Part shown: piece after piece, positions 16,622 to 26,637 of the stretch
Numbering within the stretch: position 1 is the stretch's first letter
How the letters are laid out: every line of letters starts with the position of its first letter
NCBI RefSeq assembly: GCF_026391055.1
Contig: NZ_JAPLET010000028.1
Coordinates: forward strand, 1 to 54,869
Length of the DNA stretch: 54,869 nucleotides
Direction of reading: 5' to 3'
Source of the DNA: Spirosoma sp.
GTDB lineage: Bacteria; Bacteroidota; Bacteroidia; Cytophagales; Spirosomataceae
The notes under the pieces: generated by a model
What the model was told of the DNA's origin: nothing
Databases searched by the model: none
What the model saw: only the letters and a program-made list of their open reading frames with translations
Translations under genes and position numbers: made by a program

Positions 16622-18597
16622 TACTTACTGATTCCCATCTTCACGGCCTCATAGGCGTTCAGCAGCCCACCCGAACGGCTTAAGGTTTTAAAGGGAACGA
16701 TCGGCCCGATCCGGCCGGGTTTGCGTACCTGAATGTCGGGTTTATAGCTGCTCTTCATCAGGATTTCCTTAACCTGGACCGCCGTCAGTTTAGGAAAGTA
16801 AGAGCGAATCAAGGCTGCTACACCCGCAGTCATGGGCGCCGACATGCTGGTGCCCGAGAAACTGGCGTACTCATTGTTGGGCAGCGTCGACAGAATTTCG
16901 GTGCCAGGAGCAAACAGATCGACCGTCTGAATACCGTAGTTTGACGACCGGCTCGGAAGTCCGTCCGTTAAACGCCAGGTACTATTGCCAACAACCAGAA
17001 CGTTCTGCGCCACCTTCCCGTTTTCGTACCGGGCCGATGGGTAGGCGGGGAGCGAGTCGTAATTTTCGCCGTTGTTTCCGGCCGCGTGCACGATCAGCAC
17101 ATCATGTTCTTCGGCAAACCGGATGGCAGCGTCGACCTGTTCCTTAAACGGCGACAGTCGCTTGCCAAAACTCATGTTAATCACCTTTGCGCCGTTCTCA
17201 ACCGCATACCGAATCCCATTGGCTACATCTTTATCCCGCTCGTCGCCATTGGCAGGGACAACTGAAACGGGCATGATTAGGACGTTATCGGCTACACCAT
17301 CAATGCCTTTTCCGTTGCCGCGTCTGGCCGCAATGATGCCCGCCACATGGCTTCCGTGAACCGCCAACTGCTGCGATCTTCCGATAATCATTCGCGGACT
17401 TCCGTAATAGCGTTCGGTGGGATTTGCCGGGTTATCACCGATAGCAGCGCGAGGGTTATAATCCGGATTGAACGCAATCAGAGCTTCGCTACCCATAATT
17501 TGCCGGAAGCGCGCCCAATTCGTTCGAACCAGATTCAGGTAGTTTCCGAACGAACCGTATTGGGACGAATACCCATCGGCCAGAACGGATTTTATAGCCA
17601 GCGCGGCAGAATCCGTACCAATGTCGGCCTGACGGATCGTGGCGGGAGTAAGTTGTGAGTCGGGCAGCTTTTCCCGGATTTGGCTGGCTACCTGCCAGAA
17701 TTTGACGGTATCGGCAAAAGCTATGCGTTTGGGCTGACTGGCCTGATACCGCTTCAAGAACTGTTTTTTTGCGGATTGGTAAGTGTCGTACTGCCGCTTC
17801 CCGGCCGGGTTAAGTTTGGCGGGATTCGCTTTGTCGTATTTTGCCTTTAGCAGGATATACGTCTGGGTGATTTCGGGCTGGTCATATTCCGACGTTGTCC
17901 CATCTTTAGCGCCCATGAAATTCCAGCCGCTCACATCATCGGTGTACCCATTTTTATCATCATCGGTCTGGTTATCCGGAATCTCTTTCGGGTTTTTCCA
18001 GATCACATCGCGCAGGTCTTCGTGAGTTATATCAACGCCCGAATCCAGAACGCCCACGATCACCGGTACTGATGGCCTGCCTTTCAGGAGCTCATAGGCC
18101 CGGTAGAGGCTAATTCCGGCAATGGAATCCTGAGCGGGGTCTAGGTAGGGCCAGTTGCGGGACGGCTGAGCCAGATTGAGACGCTCCCGCGTGAATGGGG
18201 CTTTCGACTCAAATGCATGCTGCCGTTCGAGGCAGTCATCGCGAAGGGACAGAAGTTTCAGGCTTTCGCCATTGTTCGTATAGAGCAGTCGGTAAAGGCC
18301 CGTTCCGCTCGTTCCGCAGGGGCTTTCTCCCGAAACTTTCTGCAAAGCCAGCGTGTCGCCCACCTGCTCATAGCGCATAGTTTCCAACGGGGTTGTTTCA
18401 TGCTGGGGCGTAATCAAAAGTGTATCATGACGAAAAGTCAACACGACCTGAACATCGGCCGGGGCTAGTACCACACCAGTCCAGCGGGTGTTCCGAATGG
18501 GTAACTGCCCCTGGGCAGTGGTAAGACTGCCCGCCAGAAAAAAGCTGAGCAACAGGCGGGAAAGGGTAGAAGTCATTAGTGGTGTTGTGACGTTCAT
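16621..18597 (-). CDS. Secreted S8 (subtilisin) family serine protease
   Basis: 658 residues with a signal peptide (about 1-29). Residues about 35-135 form a beta-rich N-terminal domain of unknown type. The peptidase domain has the catalytic triad Asp185 (GVLDSGVD), His414 (VHGSHVAG) and Ser584 (SGTSMSAP), with oxyanion Asn508 (AAGNNGE). About 229 residues separate Asp and His, against roughly 30-40 in simple subtilisins; the insert (about 225-405) is Lys/Gln-rich and helical. No T9SS sorting domain is seen at the C-terminus, so it may be periplasmic. The gene stands alone between two hairpins; TATCTTTC about 60 bp upstream may be its -7 box. Confidence 0.9.
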   Translation of the reverse strand: MNVTTPLMTSTLSRLLLSFFLAGSLTTAQGQLPIRNTRWTGVVLAPADVQVVLTFRHDTLLITPQHETTPLETMRYEQVGDTLALQKVSGESPCGTSGTGLYRLLYTNNGESLKLLSLRDDCLERQHAFESKAPFTRERLNLAQPSRNWPYLDPAQDSIAGISLYRAYELLKGRPSVPVIVGVLDSGVDITHEDLRDVIWKNPKEIPDNQTDDDKNGYTDDVSGWNFMGAKDGTTSEYDQPEITQTYILLKAKYDKANPAKLNPAGKRQYDTYQSAKKQFLKRYQASQPKRIAFADTVKFWQVASQIREKLPDSQLTPATIRQADIGTDSAALAIKSVLADGYSSQYGSFGNYLNLVRTNWARFRQIMGSEALIAFNPDYNPRAAIGDNPANPTERYYGSPRMIIGRSQQLAVHGSHVAGIIAARRGNGKGIDGVADNVLIMPVSVVPANGDERDKDVANGIRYAVENGAKVINMSFGKRLSPFKEQVDAAIRFAEEHDVLIVHAAGNNGENYDSLPAYPSARYENGKVAQNVLVVGNSTWRLTDGLPSRSSNYGIQTVDLFAPGTEILSTLPNNEYASFSGTSMSAPMTAGVAALIRSYFPKLTAVQVKEILMKSSYKPDIQVRKPGRIGPIVPFKTLSRSGGLLNAYEAVKMGISK

Positions 18598-18677
18598 TTA
18601 AACGTAAGGCTTTATCGAAAACGGAACGGTATCTGGTCCTTGGTTGAGGAAAGATACGCGGATATCAATTAAACGAA

Positions 18678-18705
18678 AAGGTCCTCCAATTCATTGGAGG
18701 ACCTT
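18678..18705 (-). terminator. Perfect 12-bp hairpin ending the second susCD module
   Basis: AAGGTCCTCCAA (18678-18689) pairs exactly with TTGGAGGACCTT (18694-18705) around a TTCA loop. On the minus strand it is followed by TTCGTTT after the closing T pair, giving a good terminator 25 bp after the lipoprotein stop. Confidence 0.8.
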
Positions 18706-18730
18706 CTGCACTATACTAATACGGAACTCT

Positions 18731-19246
18731 CTACGCCACGATCCGAACACGAACCGGCTCGGGAACAATTTGTGTGCCGTCGTCCAGCGTTACCAGAAAC
18801 AGAAACTGAATCTCCGTGTAGTTTGGTAATGCAACTGGTGTTGTCGCAACCGAAGGATACTTTGTTTTAAAAGCGGCCAGTGTTGTGGTAAATACCGCCG
18901 TCGTACCACTACCGGCAATAGGTGCCGTATTGAACGCGGTTGCTGCCGTAGCGGCATTCAGCGTAGCTACATTGATACCGGTAGCACCACCAACAACTTT
19001 GGTGATCTCCTTAATTGTACGACCACTCGAAGCAGGAATCGACAGCGTGAACTGGATAGGCGCACCTGCTGCCAGCGATGTGAGAATAAACGGGTTAAAG
19101 CCGTAGGTTGTTGTGCCGGGAAACGTGACGGGCACCGCCGGGCGGTTATCCCGAACCAGATCGCTGTAGATCAGGTCGTCTTTGCAGGAGAAGCTGCCGC
19201 CAGCCAGCAGAACCAGCAACAGGATATTTATGAATGTATTTTTCAT
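18731..19246 (-). CDS. Small lipoprotein, third gene of susCD module 2
   Basis: 171 residues from the ATG at 19246. Lipoprotein signal: hydrophobic LLLVLLAGGSFSC with the lipobox Cys at about 21, followed by KDD. The mature part is beta-rich and ends EIQFLFLVTLDDGTQIVPEP then VRVRIVA. It is a paralogue of the protein at 24621-25133: both have KEIT in mid-chain and (F/L)FLVTLDD near the C-terminus. It lies 28 bp after susD on the same strand. By analogy with SusE/SusF-type companions it may sit on the surface and bind the same ligand; that is inference, and no domain was recognised. Confidence 0.7.
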   Translation of the reverse strand: MKNTFINILLLVLLAGGSFSCKDDLIYSDLVRDNRPAVPVTFPGTTTYGFNPFILTSLAAGAPIQFTLSIPASSGRTIKEITKVVGGATGINVATLNAATAATAFNTAPIAGSGTTAVFTTTLAAFKTKYPSVATTPVALPNYTEIQFLFLVTLDDGTQIVPEPVRVRIVA

Positions 19247-19274
19247 CACTATACGTGTCTAAAGGCCTGAATGA

Positions 19275-20738
19275 TTAATCGACATCCCACCAAACAGGAA
19301 TGTTTGATTGGGGAGACGGGTTTGGGAAGTTCGGATTTCGCTGAACCTCGTTACTGATGTATACCGCCCGTACCGGCAGGGTACCATTGATACCAGCCGC
19401 GTTCTGCGAAAGTTGCAGCGTTGGGTAGCCCGTCCGGCGATAGTCGTTCCATAACTCTAAACCATTGCCCGTGAAGGCGATGTATTTCTGGGTGATGATC
19501 TGCGCAATTTTTTGCTCTGTGGTGCCCGTCAGTTTAGCTACGGCTGGGTTGGCGTCCAGGTAAGCTGTAATCTGAGCCGGAGTCAGGCCGGCCAGTGTCA
19601 TCGAAGCGGTGATTCCTTCGGTGTACAGCGCCTGCGGATCGCCGGGGGTTCCCAGGCGAAGAGCAGCTTCGGCCAGAATGAACGCCCGCTGGAAGTTGGT
19701 AACCATACGAACGGGGCCTTCTCCCGAATTGCCCGTAACGTATTTGTTGTACCGCGACCAGTTGGCGGTTGGCGTTGGCAGCGTACCCCGGAAACCATTA
19801 TCGATCGTCACGTAGTTAGGGCCTGGTTTCGTGAAGAAAATAGGCAGACGTGGATCGTTCAGGCTGGTGAGCAGGTTCAAATACCGAGTACTCAGCATCA
19901 TGTCGTTCTGAAACGAACTCACAAACATGTAGGTATAACGGGGGTCCTGACTGCCCACGCTGGAGCCAAAGTTGAAGTTCATGTCGTTGGCATTGCTCGT
20001 AATGTAATTCGCTCCCGTCAACACTTCGTTGATCACGCTGGCTGCCAGAGCGGGTTCCTTACGGCTGATGGTCATCGCAAATTTCAGCAGCAGGGTGTTG
20101 CCAGCCTGCTTCCATTTGGTCAGATTGCCGCCATAGATAATATCATCGCCAGCGGGCTTGAGGGTCGATGTAGCATCGAGGTCCTTGATACCTTCCCGTA
20201 CCAGGTCGAACAGGCTTTGAATACCCAGCGTTGCATTGCCTTTGTAGATATCCTCCTGCTTGTCAACACGGGGTGTAGTGAACGCTTCGCCCTGTAACGC
20301 CTGCGAATACGGAACATCACCCCATACATCGGTAGCAATGCTGAAGGTGTAGGCTTTCATGATCTTGGCAATCCCCGAATAAACTTTCGAGTTGGTGGCA
20401 TCGCCCAGTTCGATCAGCTTCTGGTAGTTGATCAGTGGCCCGTTGTAAAGCTCGCCATTCCACTGGTTACCGAAGTCGGCACTATTGGTCTGGTAAATAT
20501 CGTACGTAGCCGGACTGTTGGCCGCGCCCGCCAACTGCTGGACCAGCACCGACGAGAAACGATTCAGCTCATTGGCATTGACAAACGCACTACCGCCCTC
20601 GGCCCCGGCCAGCAATACGGCTGGCGTAACCGACGTAGGGTTGTTAGGGCTTACGTTGACATCTAGGTAACTGCTGCAAGCTCCCATTCCCAGAAAGAAC
20701 GGGACGAGCAAATAGCTTTTTGGAAGTATGAATTTCAT
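19275..20738 (-). CDS. SusD/RagB-family outer-membrane lipoprotein, module 2
   Basis: 487 residues. Lipoprotein signal with Cys at about 21 (FFLGMGACSSYLDVN); the early segment SPNNPTSVTPAVLL is typical of SusD-like proteins. Helical TPR-like segments follow, for example SIATDVWGDVPYSQALQG, a conserved block of this subgroup. The C-terminal motif NGLELWNDYRRTGYPTL is also characteristic. It would be the surface lid that hands substrate to the SusC porin encoded 24 bp upstream. It is clearly paralogous to the protein at 25155. It resembles the SusD/RagB subgroup often found without adjacent glycosidases, so peptide or other non-glycan substrates remain possible. Confidence 0.9.
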   Translation of the reverse strand: MKFILPKSYLLVPFFLGMGACSSYLDVNVSPNNPTSVTPAVLLAGAEGGSAFVNANELNRFSSVLVQQLAGAANSPATYDIYQTNSADFGNQWNGELYNGPLINYQKLIELGDATNSKVYSGIAKIMKAYTFSIATDVWGDVPYSQALQGEAFTTPRVDKQEDIYKGNATLGIQSLFDLVREGIKDLDATSTLKPAGDDIIYGGNLTKWKQAGNTLLLKFAMTISRKEPALAASVINEVLTGANYITSNANDMNFNFGSSVGSQDPRYTYMFVSSFQNDMMLSTRYLNLLTSLNDPRLPIFFTKPGPNYVTIDNGFRGTLPTPTANWSRYNKYVTGNSGEGPVRMVTNFQRAFILAEAALRLGTPGDPQALYTEGITASMTLAGLTPAQITAYLDANPAVAKLTGTTEQKIAQIITQKYIAFTGNGLELWNDYRRTGYPTLQLSQNAAGINGTLPVRAVYISNEVQRNPNFPNPSPQSNIPVWWDVD

Positions 20739-20762
20739 GAGTAATTCGAATGAATAGAGTGA

Positions 20763-23700
20763 TTAGAACGTGAGCCGAATGTTACCGCCGAAGTTCCGTG
20801 TGTTTGGCGGCCCGTTCAGATCAAGGCCCTGAATATTACCCGCTCCCTGCGTGTTGACCTCTGGATCGGCTGGGAAGTTGGGCGCATAGAAAAACAGGTT
20901 CCGACCGCTCACCCCCACCGAAATAGCACCAAATGGTGTTTTGTTCAGTAAGGTTTTTGGCAGTGTGTAATTCAGAGCCACCTCGCGCAGACGATAGACC
21001 GTTGCATCGTAAACGGCGGCTTCCGAAGCCAGGCCACCCACCGCACTCCAGTAAGTTTGTGCCGGTAGCTGGATGTTGTTTGGCCGGAAGCTGCCATCCG
21101 CATTCTGAATCACGCCGGGCAGAATACGCGGCTGATCGCGGTCAACACCCGTTACGTACATTGAGCCATTCTGACGTGCATCAACGGCGTTGAACGAGAA
21201 AATCTGGCCACCCTGACGCGTATCTACCAGTACCGACAACGCCACTCCTTTATACGAGAACGTGTTGGTCAGGCCGGCAATGTAGTTAGGTTGCGGATTC
21301 GATATAACCGAGTTGGCGATACCTGGCGCGAACTGCCCGCTGGTTCCATTGACAACATACTGGCCCGCAAACTGACCCGTCGCATCGTAGTACAAACCGT
21401 TGGGGTCGATGCTTTGAGCCCGGGCGTTGGCCGTACTGACAATTACGCCGTAGGGAGACCCTTCGTAGATAGACGGAGCGATACCAATGAAGGAGTTACC
21501 CGATATAGTGGATGACTTAACCCCGGGCGCAATGGAAACGACCTTATTCCGGATCAGGGTGTAGTTCAGAGTAGCATCCCATTTAAAACCACCAACCCGA
21601 ATTGGTGTTGCACTGAGGATCAATTCAACCCCCCGGTTCTGCAATTCACCAACATTGGTTGTCCTGGTGTCGAAGCCCGATGAGTTTGAAACGGCTACGT
21701 TGAAAATCTGCTGGGTACTTTTTGAGTCGAAATACGTAGCGTCGATGCTCAGGCGATTTTTGAAGAAGCCAAGGTTAACACCAAATTCGTACGATGTGAC
21801 AAACTCAGGCTTGAGGTTGTTATTCCCAATCCGGGTGTCAATGCTAAAGCCGGGTGTGTTATTTGGTGCCAGTGGGTAAACGATGTTGGCAACGTTGTTA
21901 CCGTAGCTCGACTTATTATAAACGGTGCTCAATTGATACGGGTCGGCATCGCGGCCAACTTTAGCAATGCTGGCCCGCACTTTCGCGTAAGAAAGCACGT
22001 CGGAGTTGATCTTGAAGGCGTCTGTCGGCACGAAGCTAACCGAGGCACCCGGATAGAAATAGGTATTGTTCGCTTTCGGCAGGGTAGACGACTGGTCGGC
22101 ACGTCCGGATAATTCCAGGAAGAGGTAGTTGTTGTAATTCAACGACAACTGTCCATAATATCCAACCAGACGACGCAGGGTCGAGCTTTCGAACGTACCC
22201 GTGAACACCGTGCCGCTGTTGATGTTATAAAAACCGGGCAGCGTGAGCGAGGTAGCATCGGCCGCCGACTCCTGGGTTTTCCGCTGGTTGATGTTATTGC
22301 CTAACAGCAGATTGGCGTTCAGCCCTTCCATAAACAGGTTATCCTTGCGGGCTGTGATTAACAAGTCGCCGTTCAGCTCATTCCGAAAGAAGTTATCCTG
22401 CTGAACCTGACCTGCCGGAGCACGACCCGAGCTAATGGGCAGAATCAACTTACGACGGTCGGTGTAAGTGTCGCCCGTTACCCGGTAAGCGACGTTTAAC
22501 CAGCTGGCTACGTCGTAGCTCAGTTGGAAGTTACCGAAGAAACGGTCAACCTGGCTATCAAGACGTTCGTTGTTAACGCTCCATTGTGGGTTGTTTGTTG
22601 ACGGGGTAAAATAGATACTTTTTCCATCAGCGCCCTGGTAGGGCTCGTTTGCCAGATCATAACTCCGTGGAATACGGGTGATCTGCCCAAACGCACTGGC
22701 GCCGTTACCACCTGGCACCGCACGCGATACCGTTTGTACGTACGTACCCGTACCGCTCACTTTCAGGCCGTTTTTCAGTTTCGACTCACCACCTAACTGC
22801 ACATTTGTCCGGTTGAATTTCGTGTTCTGAACGATACCATTCTGGAGGGTATTACCAATAGCAATAATGTAGTTGCGTGTGGCATCGCCCGAGGCAATGT
22901 TAACTGAGTTTTGCAGAATACTGCCCTGACGGTAGAAGTCCCGTACATTATTCGGATACGCCTGATAGGGCACAACCTGGTTCTGGGTATTTGTAACCGA
23001 TGTTGGTCCACCTACGAACGGAGGCCCCCAGGAGTTATTGGACGTTGGTGTGAACAGGTTGTTGGCACCCTGGCCGTAGTCGTTCTGGAACTTCGGAATG
23101 CCGTATACATTCTGTACGTTGTACGACGAATTGACCGTTACTTCCGTTTTGTTGTTCTGGTTGCGACCTGATTTCGTCGTAATAACGATAGCGCCGGCCG
23201 AAGCCCGGGAGCCGTACAGAACGGCAGCTGCGGGTCCTTTCAGTACGTTCACCGATTCAATACTCTCCGGGTTGATATCGGCCAGACGGTTAGAAGGCTG
23301 CGTACCAAAAAGGGTGTTCTGCGTCAGGTTAACGTCGTTGCTGAAGATAATTCCATCGACCACGATCAAGGGCTGGTTGCTGCCATTAAACGATGTAATA
23401 CCCCGAATGTTGATGTTTGTTGATGCGCCTGGTGTGCCACTGGAACCCGTGATATTAACGCCCGCTACTTTACCCTGTAAGGCATTAAGCAGATTCGGTT
23501 CTGAGCGTTGTGCCAGAATGTTACCGCCTATTTCCTGCGTAGCGTAGCCAAGTGAACGCTTATCGCGCTCGATACCCTGAGCGGTCACAACGATTTCATC
23601 TAGGCTTTGCGAACCTGCTACCAGCGTAACGTTGATCGTTGTTTTGTTGCCAACGGCAACCTCCTGTCCAGTATAACCAATAAAGCTAAATACGAGTCGC

Positions 23701-23906
23701 GCATTGGCTGGTACGCTGATCCGATAGTTTCCGTCGGCGTCTGTAATAGCACCACGGGTTGTTCCTTTTACCTGCACGCTCACACCGGGTAGGGTGGAGC
23801 CGTCGTCTGATGAAGTGACGCGGCCACTAACTGCAATATCCTGCGCCAGTACGGGCAAACAGAATAGCAGAGAAAGTAACCAGCTTCCCAATAAAATTTT
23901 CTGCAT
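20763..23906 (-). CDS. SusC/RagA-family TonB-linked outer-membrane transporter, module 2
   Basis: 1047 residues from the ATG at 23906; a TTG-initiated extension is less likely. Signal peptide ends LPVLAQ. Then a carboxypeptidase-like regulatory domain (VSGRVTSSDDGSTLPGVSV to about residue 90), the DEIVVTAQGIERDKRSLGYA segment, and a plug domain with NALQGKVAGVNITGSSGTPG, NINIRGITSFNGSNQPLIVV and VLKGPAAAVLYGSR. About 800 residues of beta-barrel follow, ending RNFGGNIRLTF. It imports a substrate captured by the SusD partner, energised by TonB. No TonB or anti-sigma gene is adjacent. Confidence 0.92.
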   Translation of the reverse strand: MQKILLGSWLLSLLFCLPVLAQDIAVSGRVTSSDDGSTLPGVSVQVKGTTRGAITDADGNYRISVPANARLVFSFIGYTGQEVAVGNKTTINVTLVAGSQSLDEIVVTAQGIERDKRSLGYATQEIGGNILAQRSEPNLLNALQGKVAGVNITGSSGTPGASTNINIRGITSFNGSNQPLIVVDGIIFSNDVNLTQNTLFGTQPSNRLADINPESIESVNVLKGPAAAVLYGSRASAGAIVITTKSGRNQNNKTEVTVNSSYNVQNVYGIPKFQNDYGQGANNLFTPTSNNSWGPPFVGGPTSVTNTQNQVVPYQAYPNNVRDFYRQGSILQNSVNIASGDATRNYIIAIGNTLQNGIVQNTKFNRTNVQLGGESKLKNGLKVSGTGTYVQTVSRAVPGGNGASAFGQITRIPRSYDLANEPYQGADGKSIYFTPSTNNPQWSVNNERLDSQVDRFFGNFQLSYDVASWLNVAYRVTGDTYTDRRKLILPISSGRAPAGQVQQDNFFRNELNGDLLITARKDNLFMEGLNANLLLGNNINQRKTQESAADATSLTLPGFYNINSGTVFTGTFESSTLRRLVGYYGQLSLNYNNYLFLELSGRADQSSTLPKANNTYFYPGASVSFVPTDAFKINSDVLSYAKVRASIAKVGRDADPYQLSTVYNKSSYGNNVANIVYPLAPNNTPGFSIDTRIGNNNLKPEFVTSYEFGVNLGFFKNRLSIDATYFDSKSTQQIFNVAVSNSSGFDTRTTNVGELQNRGVELILSATPIRVGGFKWDATLNYTLIRNKVVSIAPGVKSSTISGNSFIGIAPSIYEGSPYGVIVSTANARAQSIDPNGLYYDATGQFAGQYVVNGTSGQFAPGIANSVISNPQPNYIAGLTNTFSYKGVALSVLVDTRQGGQIFSFNAVDARQNGSMYVTGVDRDQPRILPGVIQNADGSFRPNNIQLPAQTYWSAVGGLASEAAVYDATVYRLREVALNYTLPKTLLNKTPFGAISVGVSGRNLFFYAPNFPADPEVNTQGAGNIQGLDLNGPPNTRNFGGNIRLTF

Positions 23907-24571
23907 AAGAAAGAATAAGTTAAAACATACGGACAATCCTAAAAATAGGGATACAAAGTTAACCTATAGAATTTGAACTTTTAATACTATAGCAAAAGGT
24001 TTTTTGTAATATTCTAATGACATGAATAGTCTATTAATTAGTAGAGTAAAAAAACGTGCCTTTACTTAGGCAGAACCCCAATTCTTACATTAAAGTAGTT
24101 AAACAGGCTACGTCCATTCAGGTTGGACGGAAAGGAGAAGCGTCAATTTTAGTCTTCAAGAAAAAATATACCCAGTATACAATTCCTAAATAAACGGCAT
24201 TTAGTGTAGTATATAAATAGCTGATATAAAATGACTTATGTTCTTTCTATATAAATGTTTTAGGCAATTATATGTATTAGAATGAGGTTTTCATTCTGGT
24301 GGTTAATACTTAAAAATAGGGTAAATCTTGTTATGCTTATCCGTAAAGATATCTTATTATAAAGAGATAAATTACCCAATATTATTTTATAAAAGTTGTT
24401 ATAGTTAGTGTATTATGCTGTGATTATTGATTGATTAGTATAGTGTTTATAATTAACGAAAATTGAATAATTTCAGGAAGTACTTAATGGTCTGTATGGG
24501 TACAGATAGTCAGGCAAGACATTTATCCCATCCATGTGTACATGTAAAAAGAGTTAACCCAATTACAATAA
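23907..24571. other. AT-rich intergenic region between the two susCD modules
   Basis: About 660 bp, strongly AT-rich with many short A/T runs, no gene seen. It carries the probable promoter of module 2 at its left side and ends at the terminator of module 1, so the modules appear to be separate transcripts. Confidence 0.55.
23954..23961 (-). promoter_or_regulatory. -7 promoter box of susC module 2
   Basis: On the minus strand 23961-23954 reads TAACTTTG, an exact TAnnTTTG match, about 48 bp before the susC start codon. No good TTTG box lies at the expected spacing upstream, so this is a partial match. Confidence 0.45.
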
Positions 24572-24602
24572 AAAAGCATCGGCTATTACAGCCGATGCTT
24601 TT
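24572..24602 (-). terminator. Perfect 13-bp hairpin ending susCD module 1
   Basis: AAAAGCATCGGCT (24572-24584) pairs exactly with AGCCGATGCTTTT (24590-24602) around a 5-nt loop; on the minus strand a T-rich tract follows. It lies 18 bp after the lipoprotein stop codon. Confidence 0.85.
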
Positions 24603-24620
24603 AAACAGGTAAACCTATTG

Positions 24621-25133
24621 TTAGGCCCGAACGCGGACCCGATACTCCATGGGTACTACCGTTGTGTCATCATCCAGCGTAACAAGGAAGAAAAACTGCA
24701 TATCGCTGTAGGTTACAATACCACCAGTTGTCGTACTGGGCATAGCCGTCAGTTTTCGAAACGCCAGGTAGTTTGCAATGGTTGTTGTGAACGTAGCCGT
24801 TTTGCCGCTCACCGAAATTTTGGATGCCAATGTATTTGCAGCTGTTTTAAACGTATTCTGGTTTAAGCTGGCGTTGATCGTAGAGGCACCCACCTGGGTT
24901 ATTTCTTTGAATGACCGGGGGCTGGCGTCGGGAAGCGTCATAGTAATGGTAATAGCACCACCACCGGAAATAGAGGTTTCGCCAATTGGGATACGCTCGA
25001 AATACTTGAAATTGGTAAACGTAATGGCGTTGTCAGTGGCCTGGGCATCGCGAATTGAAACGATATCATCTTTCGTACAGGCTGCTGTAGCAAACAGCAG
25101 CAGAAAGCTGGCTATATAACTTAGTTTTTTCAT
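24621..25133 (-). CDS. Small lipoprotein, third gene of susCD module 1
   Basis: 170 residues. Lipoprotein signal with hydrophobic SFLLLFATAAC and lipobox Cys at about 19, then TKDD. The mature part is beta-rich with SFKEITQVG near residue 80, and it ends DMQFFFLVTLDDDTTVVPME then YRVRVRA. These features are shared with the lipoprotein of module 2, so the two are paralogues despite low overall identity. It is 21 bp downstream of susD and the last gene before a strong terminator. A surface ligand-binding or complex-stabilising role next to SusC/SusD is inferred. Confidence 0.7.
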   Translation of the reverse strand: MKKLSYIASFLLLFATAACTKDDIVSIRDAQATDNAITFTNFKYFERIPIGETSISGGGAITITMTLPDASPRSFKEITQVGASTINASLNQNTFKTAANTLASKISVSGKTATFTTTIANYLAFRKLTAMPSTTTGGIVTYSDMQFFFLVTLDDDTTVVPMEYRVRVRA

Positions 25134-25154
25134 GATTTTCTGTCGTAAAATGAG

Positions 25155-26624
25155 TTAATCAACATCCCACCATAACCGTTCATCCATTCGTGGGCCGGGA
25201 TTTGGCACATTTGGATTACGTTGTTGCTCGTTTGAGGTATAAGGCAGACGTACTGGTATAACGCCCGGATTGTCGCCCTGTGCGTTCAGCGGTAAGGCCA
25301 GCCGCGGGTAGCCCGTCCGACGGAAGTCATTCCAGGATTCGATGCCCATACCAATGTTGGCAATCCACTTCTGGGTCAGAATCTGCCGCAGTCGATTCTG
25401 GGTATCGCCGGATAGCGTTACGATTTGTGGATTTTTGGCGAAATAGTCATTGACATCCGTTACGGCAACCCCGGCTTTCAGCATAGAGGCCCGGATACCT
25501 TCCTGATACAAGGCTTGTGCATCACCGGCCACGCCCAGCGAAACGACGGCTTCGGCGAGTAAAAAGGCCCGGTTAAAGTTGGTGATAATCCGGGTTGGTG
25601 CTTCACCACCGGTACCAATCAGGTATACGCCGTAGCGCGACCGGTTAGCTACAACACTGGGCGCGGCCGTTGTTGCACCGTTGTTGAACCCTACGTAACG
25701 GCTGGTATTGGTGGCCAGCGTAAAGAAACGGCTGATGCGCGGATCATTGTAAGCCGTTAGCGTATCAAGAAACCGCTGACTAGCCATCAAATCACCCGTC
25801 CGGTTAACATAGTTGAACGAAAAAAGAGCGTTCTGCTTGCCGTTATCCGTACCAAATCCAACCTGGAAATCAAGGGAGTTGTCGTTGATCAGACCCGCTG
25901 GTGAGGCCAGAATATCCGTAATAATCTGTTTGGCTTGAGCGGGTGCTTTACGGCTCATCTGAATAGCCAGTCGAAGCATAAGCGTATTGCCAAGCCGTTT
26001 CCATCGGGATAAGTTACCCTGATAGGCTACATCGTCGGCACCTGGCAAAACCCCCGTGTTGGGTTTGTCCAGATCGGCCATACCTTCTTTAACCAGATCA
26101 AACAGGCTCTGTATTTTCTTCTCCGAATTACCGAGGTAAATATCCTGCTGGGCATCTACCCGGGGCGTCAGGACATTCAGGCCCTGTAGGGCCTCCGAGT
26201 AAGGTACATCGCCCCACACGTCGGTAGCAATACTGAAACCGTAAGCTTTCAGAATCTTGGCAATACCGGCATAGGCGGGAGTGGTTTGCTGGGTTTGTTC
26301 AATAAGTCGCTGGGCGTTAGTGAGCATACCCGCATAAATCTCGCCGTTCCACTGGTTATCGGAAGCACCGCGCAGGTTAAACACATCGTAGGCGGCAACC
26401 TGATTGGCTACCCCGGCCATGTGTTGCGTGAGTACCTCGTTGATGCGGTTAAGGTCGTTGGTAGAGGTGAAGGCCGCATCGTATTCAACCGTCGTGAGCA
26501 GTACAGAAGCCGGTACTACCGTTGGGTTGTTCGGGGTTGTATTAATATCGAAGAAGCTTTCGCTACAGCTTGCCATTACCGATAGCAGCGACATGGCAAT
26601 GAGCGCTTTATAAGTTGTTTTCAT
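25155..26624 (-). CDS. SusD/RagB-family outer-membrane lipoprotein, module 1
   Basis: 489 residues. Lipoprotein signal with Cys at about 20 (LLSVMASCSESFFDIN), then TTPNNPTVVPASVLL, SIATDVWGDVPYSEALQG and, near the C-terminus, GIESWNDFRRTGYPRLALP. These blocks align closely with the SusD protein of module 2, and both proteins end in WWDVD. It is the substrate-capturing partner of the SusC protein encoded 13 bp upstream. The differing middle parts suggest related but not identical ligands. Confidence 0.9.
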   Translation of the reverse strand: MKTTYKALIAMSLLSVMASCSESFFDINTTPNNPTVVPASVLLTTVEYDAAFTSTNDLNRINEVLTQHMAGVANQVAAYDVFNLRGASDNQWNGEIYAGMLTNAQRLIEQTQQTTPAYAGIAKILKAYGFSIATDVWGDVPYSEALQGLNVLTPRVDAQQDIYLGNSEKKIQSLFDLVKEGMADLDKPNTGVLPGADDVAYQGNLSRWKRLGNTLMLRLAIQMSRKAPAQAKQIITDILASPAGLINDNSLDFQVGFGTDNGKQNALFSFNYVNRTGDLMASQRFLDTLTAYNDPRISRFFTLATNTSRYVGFNNGATTAAPSVVANRSRYGVYLIGTGGEAPTRIITNFNRAFLLAEAVVSLGVAGDAQALYQEGIRASMLKAGVAVTDVNDYFAKNPQIVTLSGDTQNRLRQILTQKWIANIGMGIESWNDFRRTGYPRLALPLNAQGDNPGVIPVRLPYTSNEQQRNPNVPNPGPRMDERLWWDVD

Positions 26625-26637
26625 GAAGTGAGAGTGA

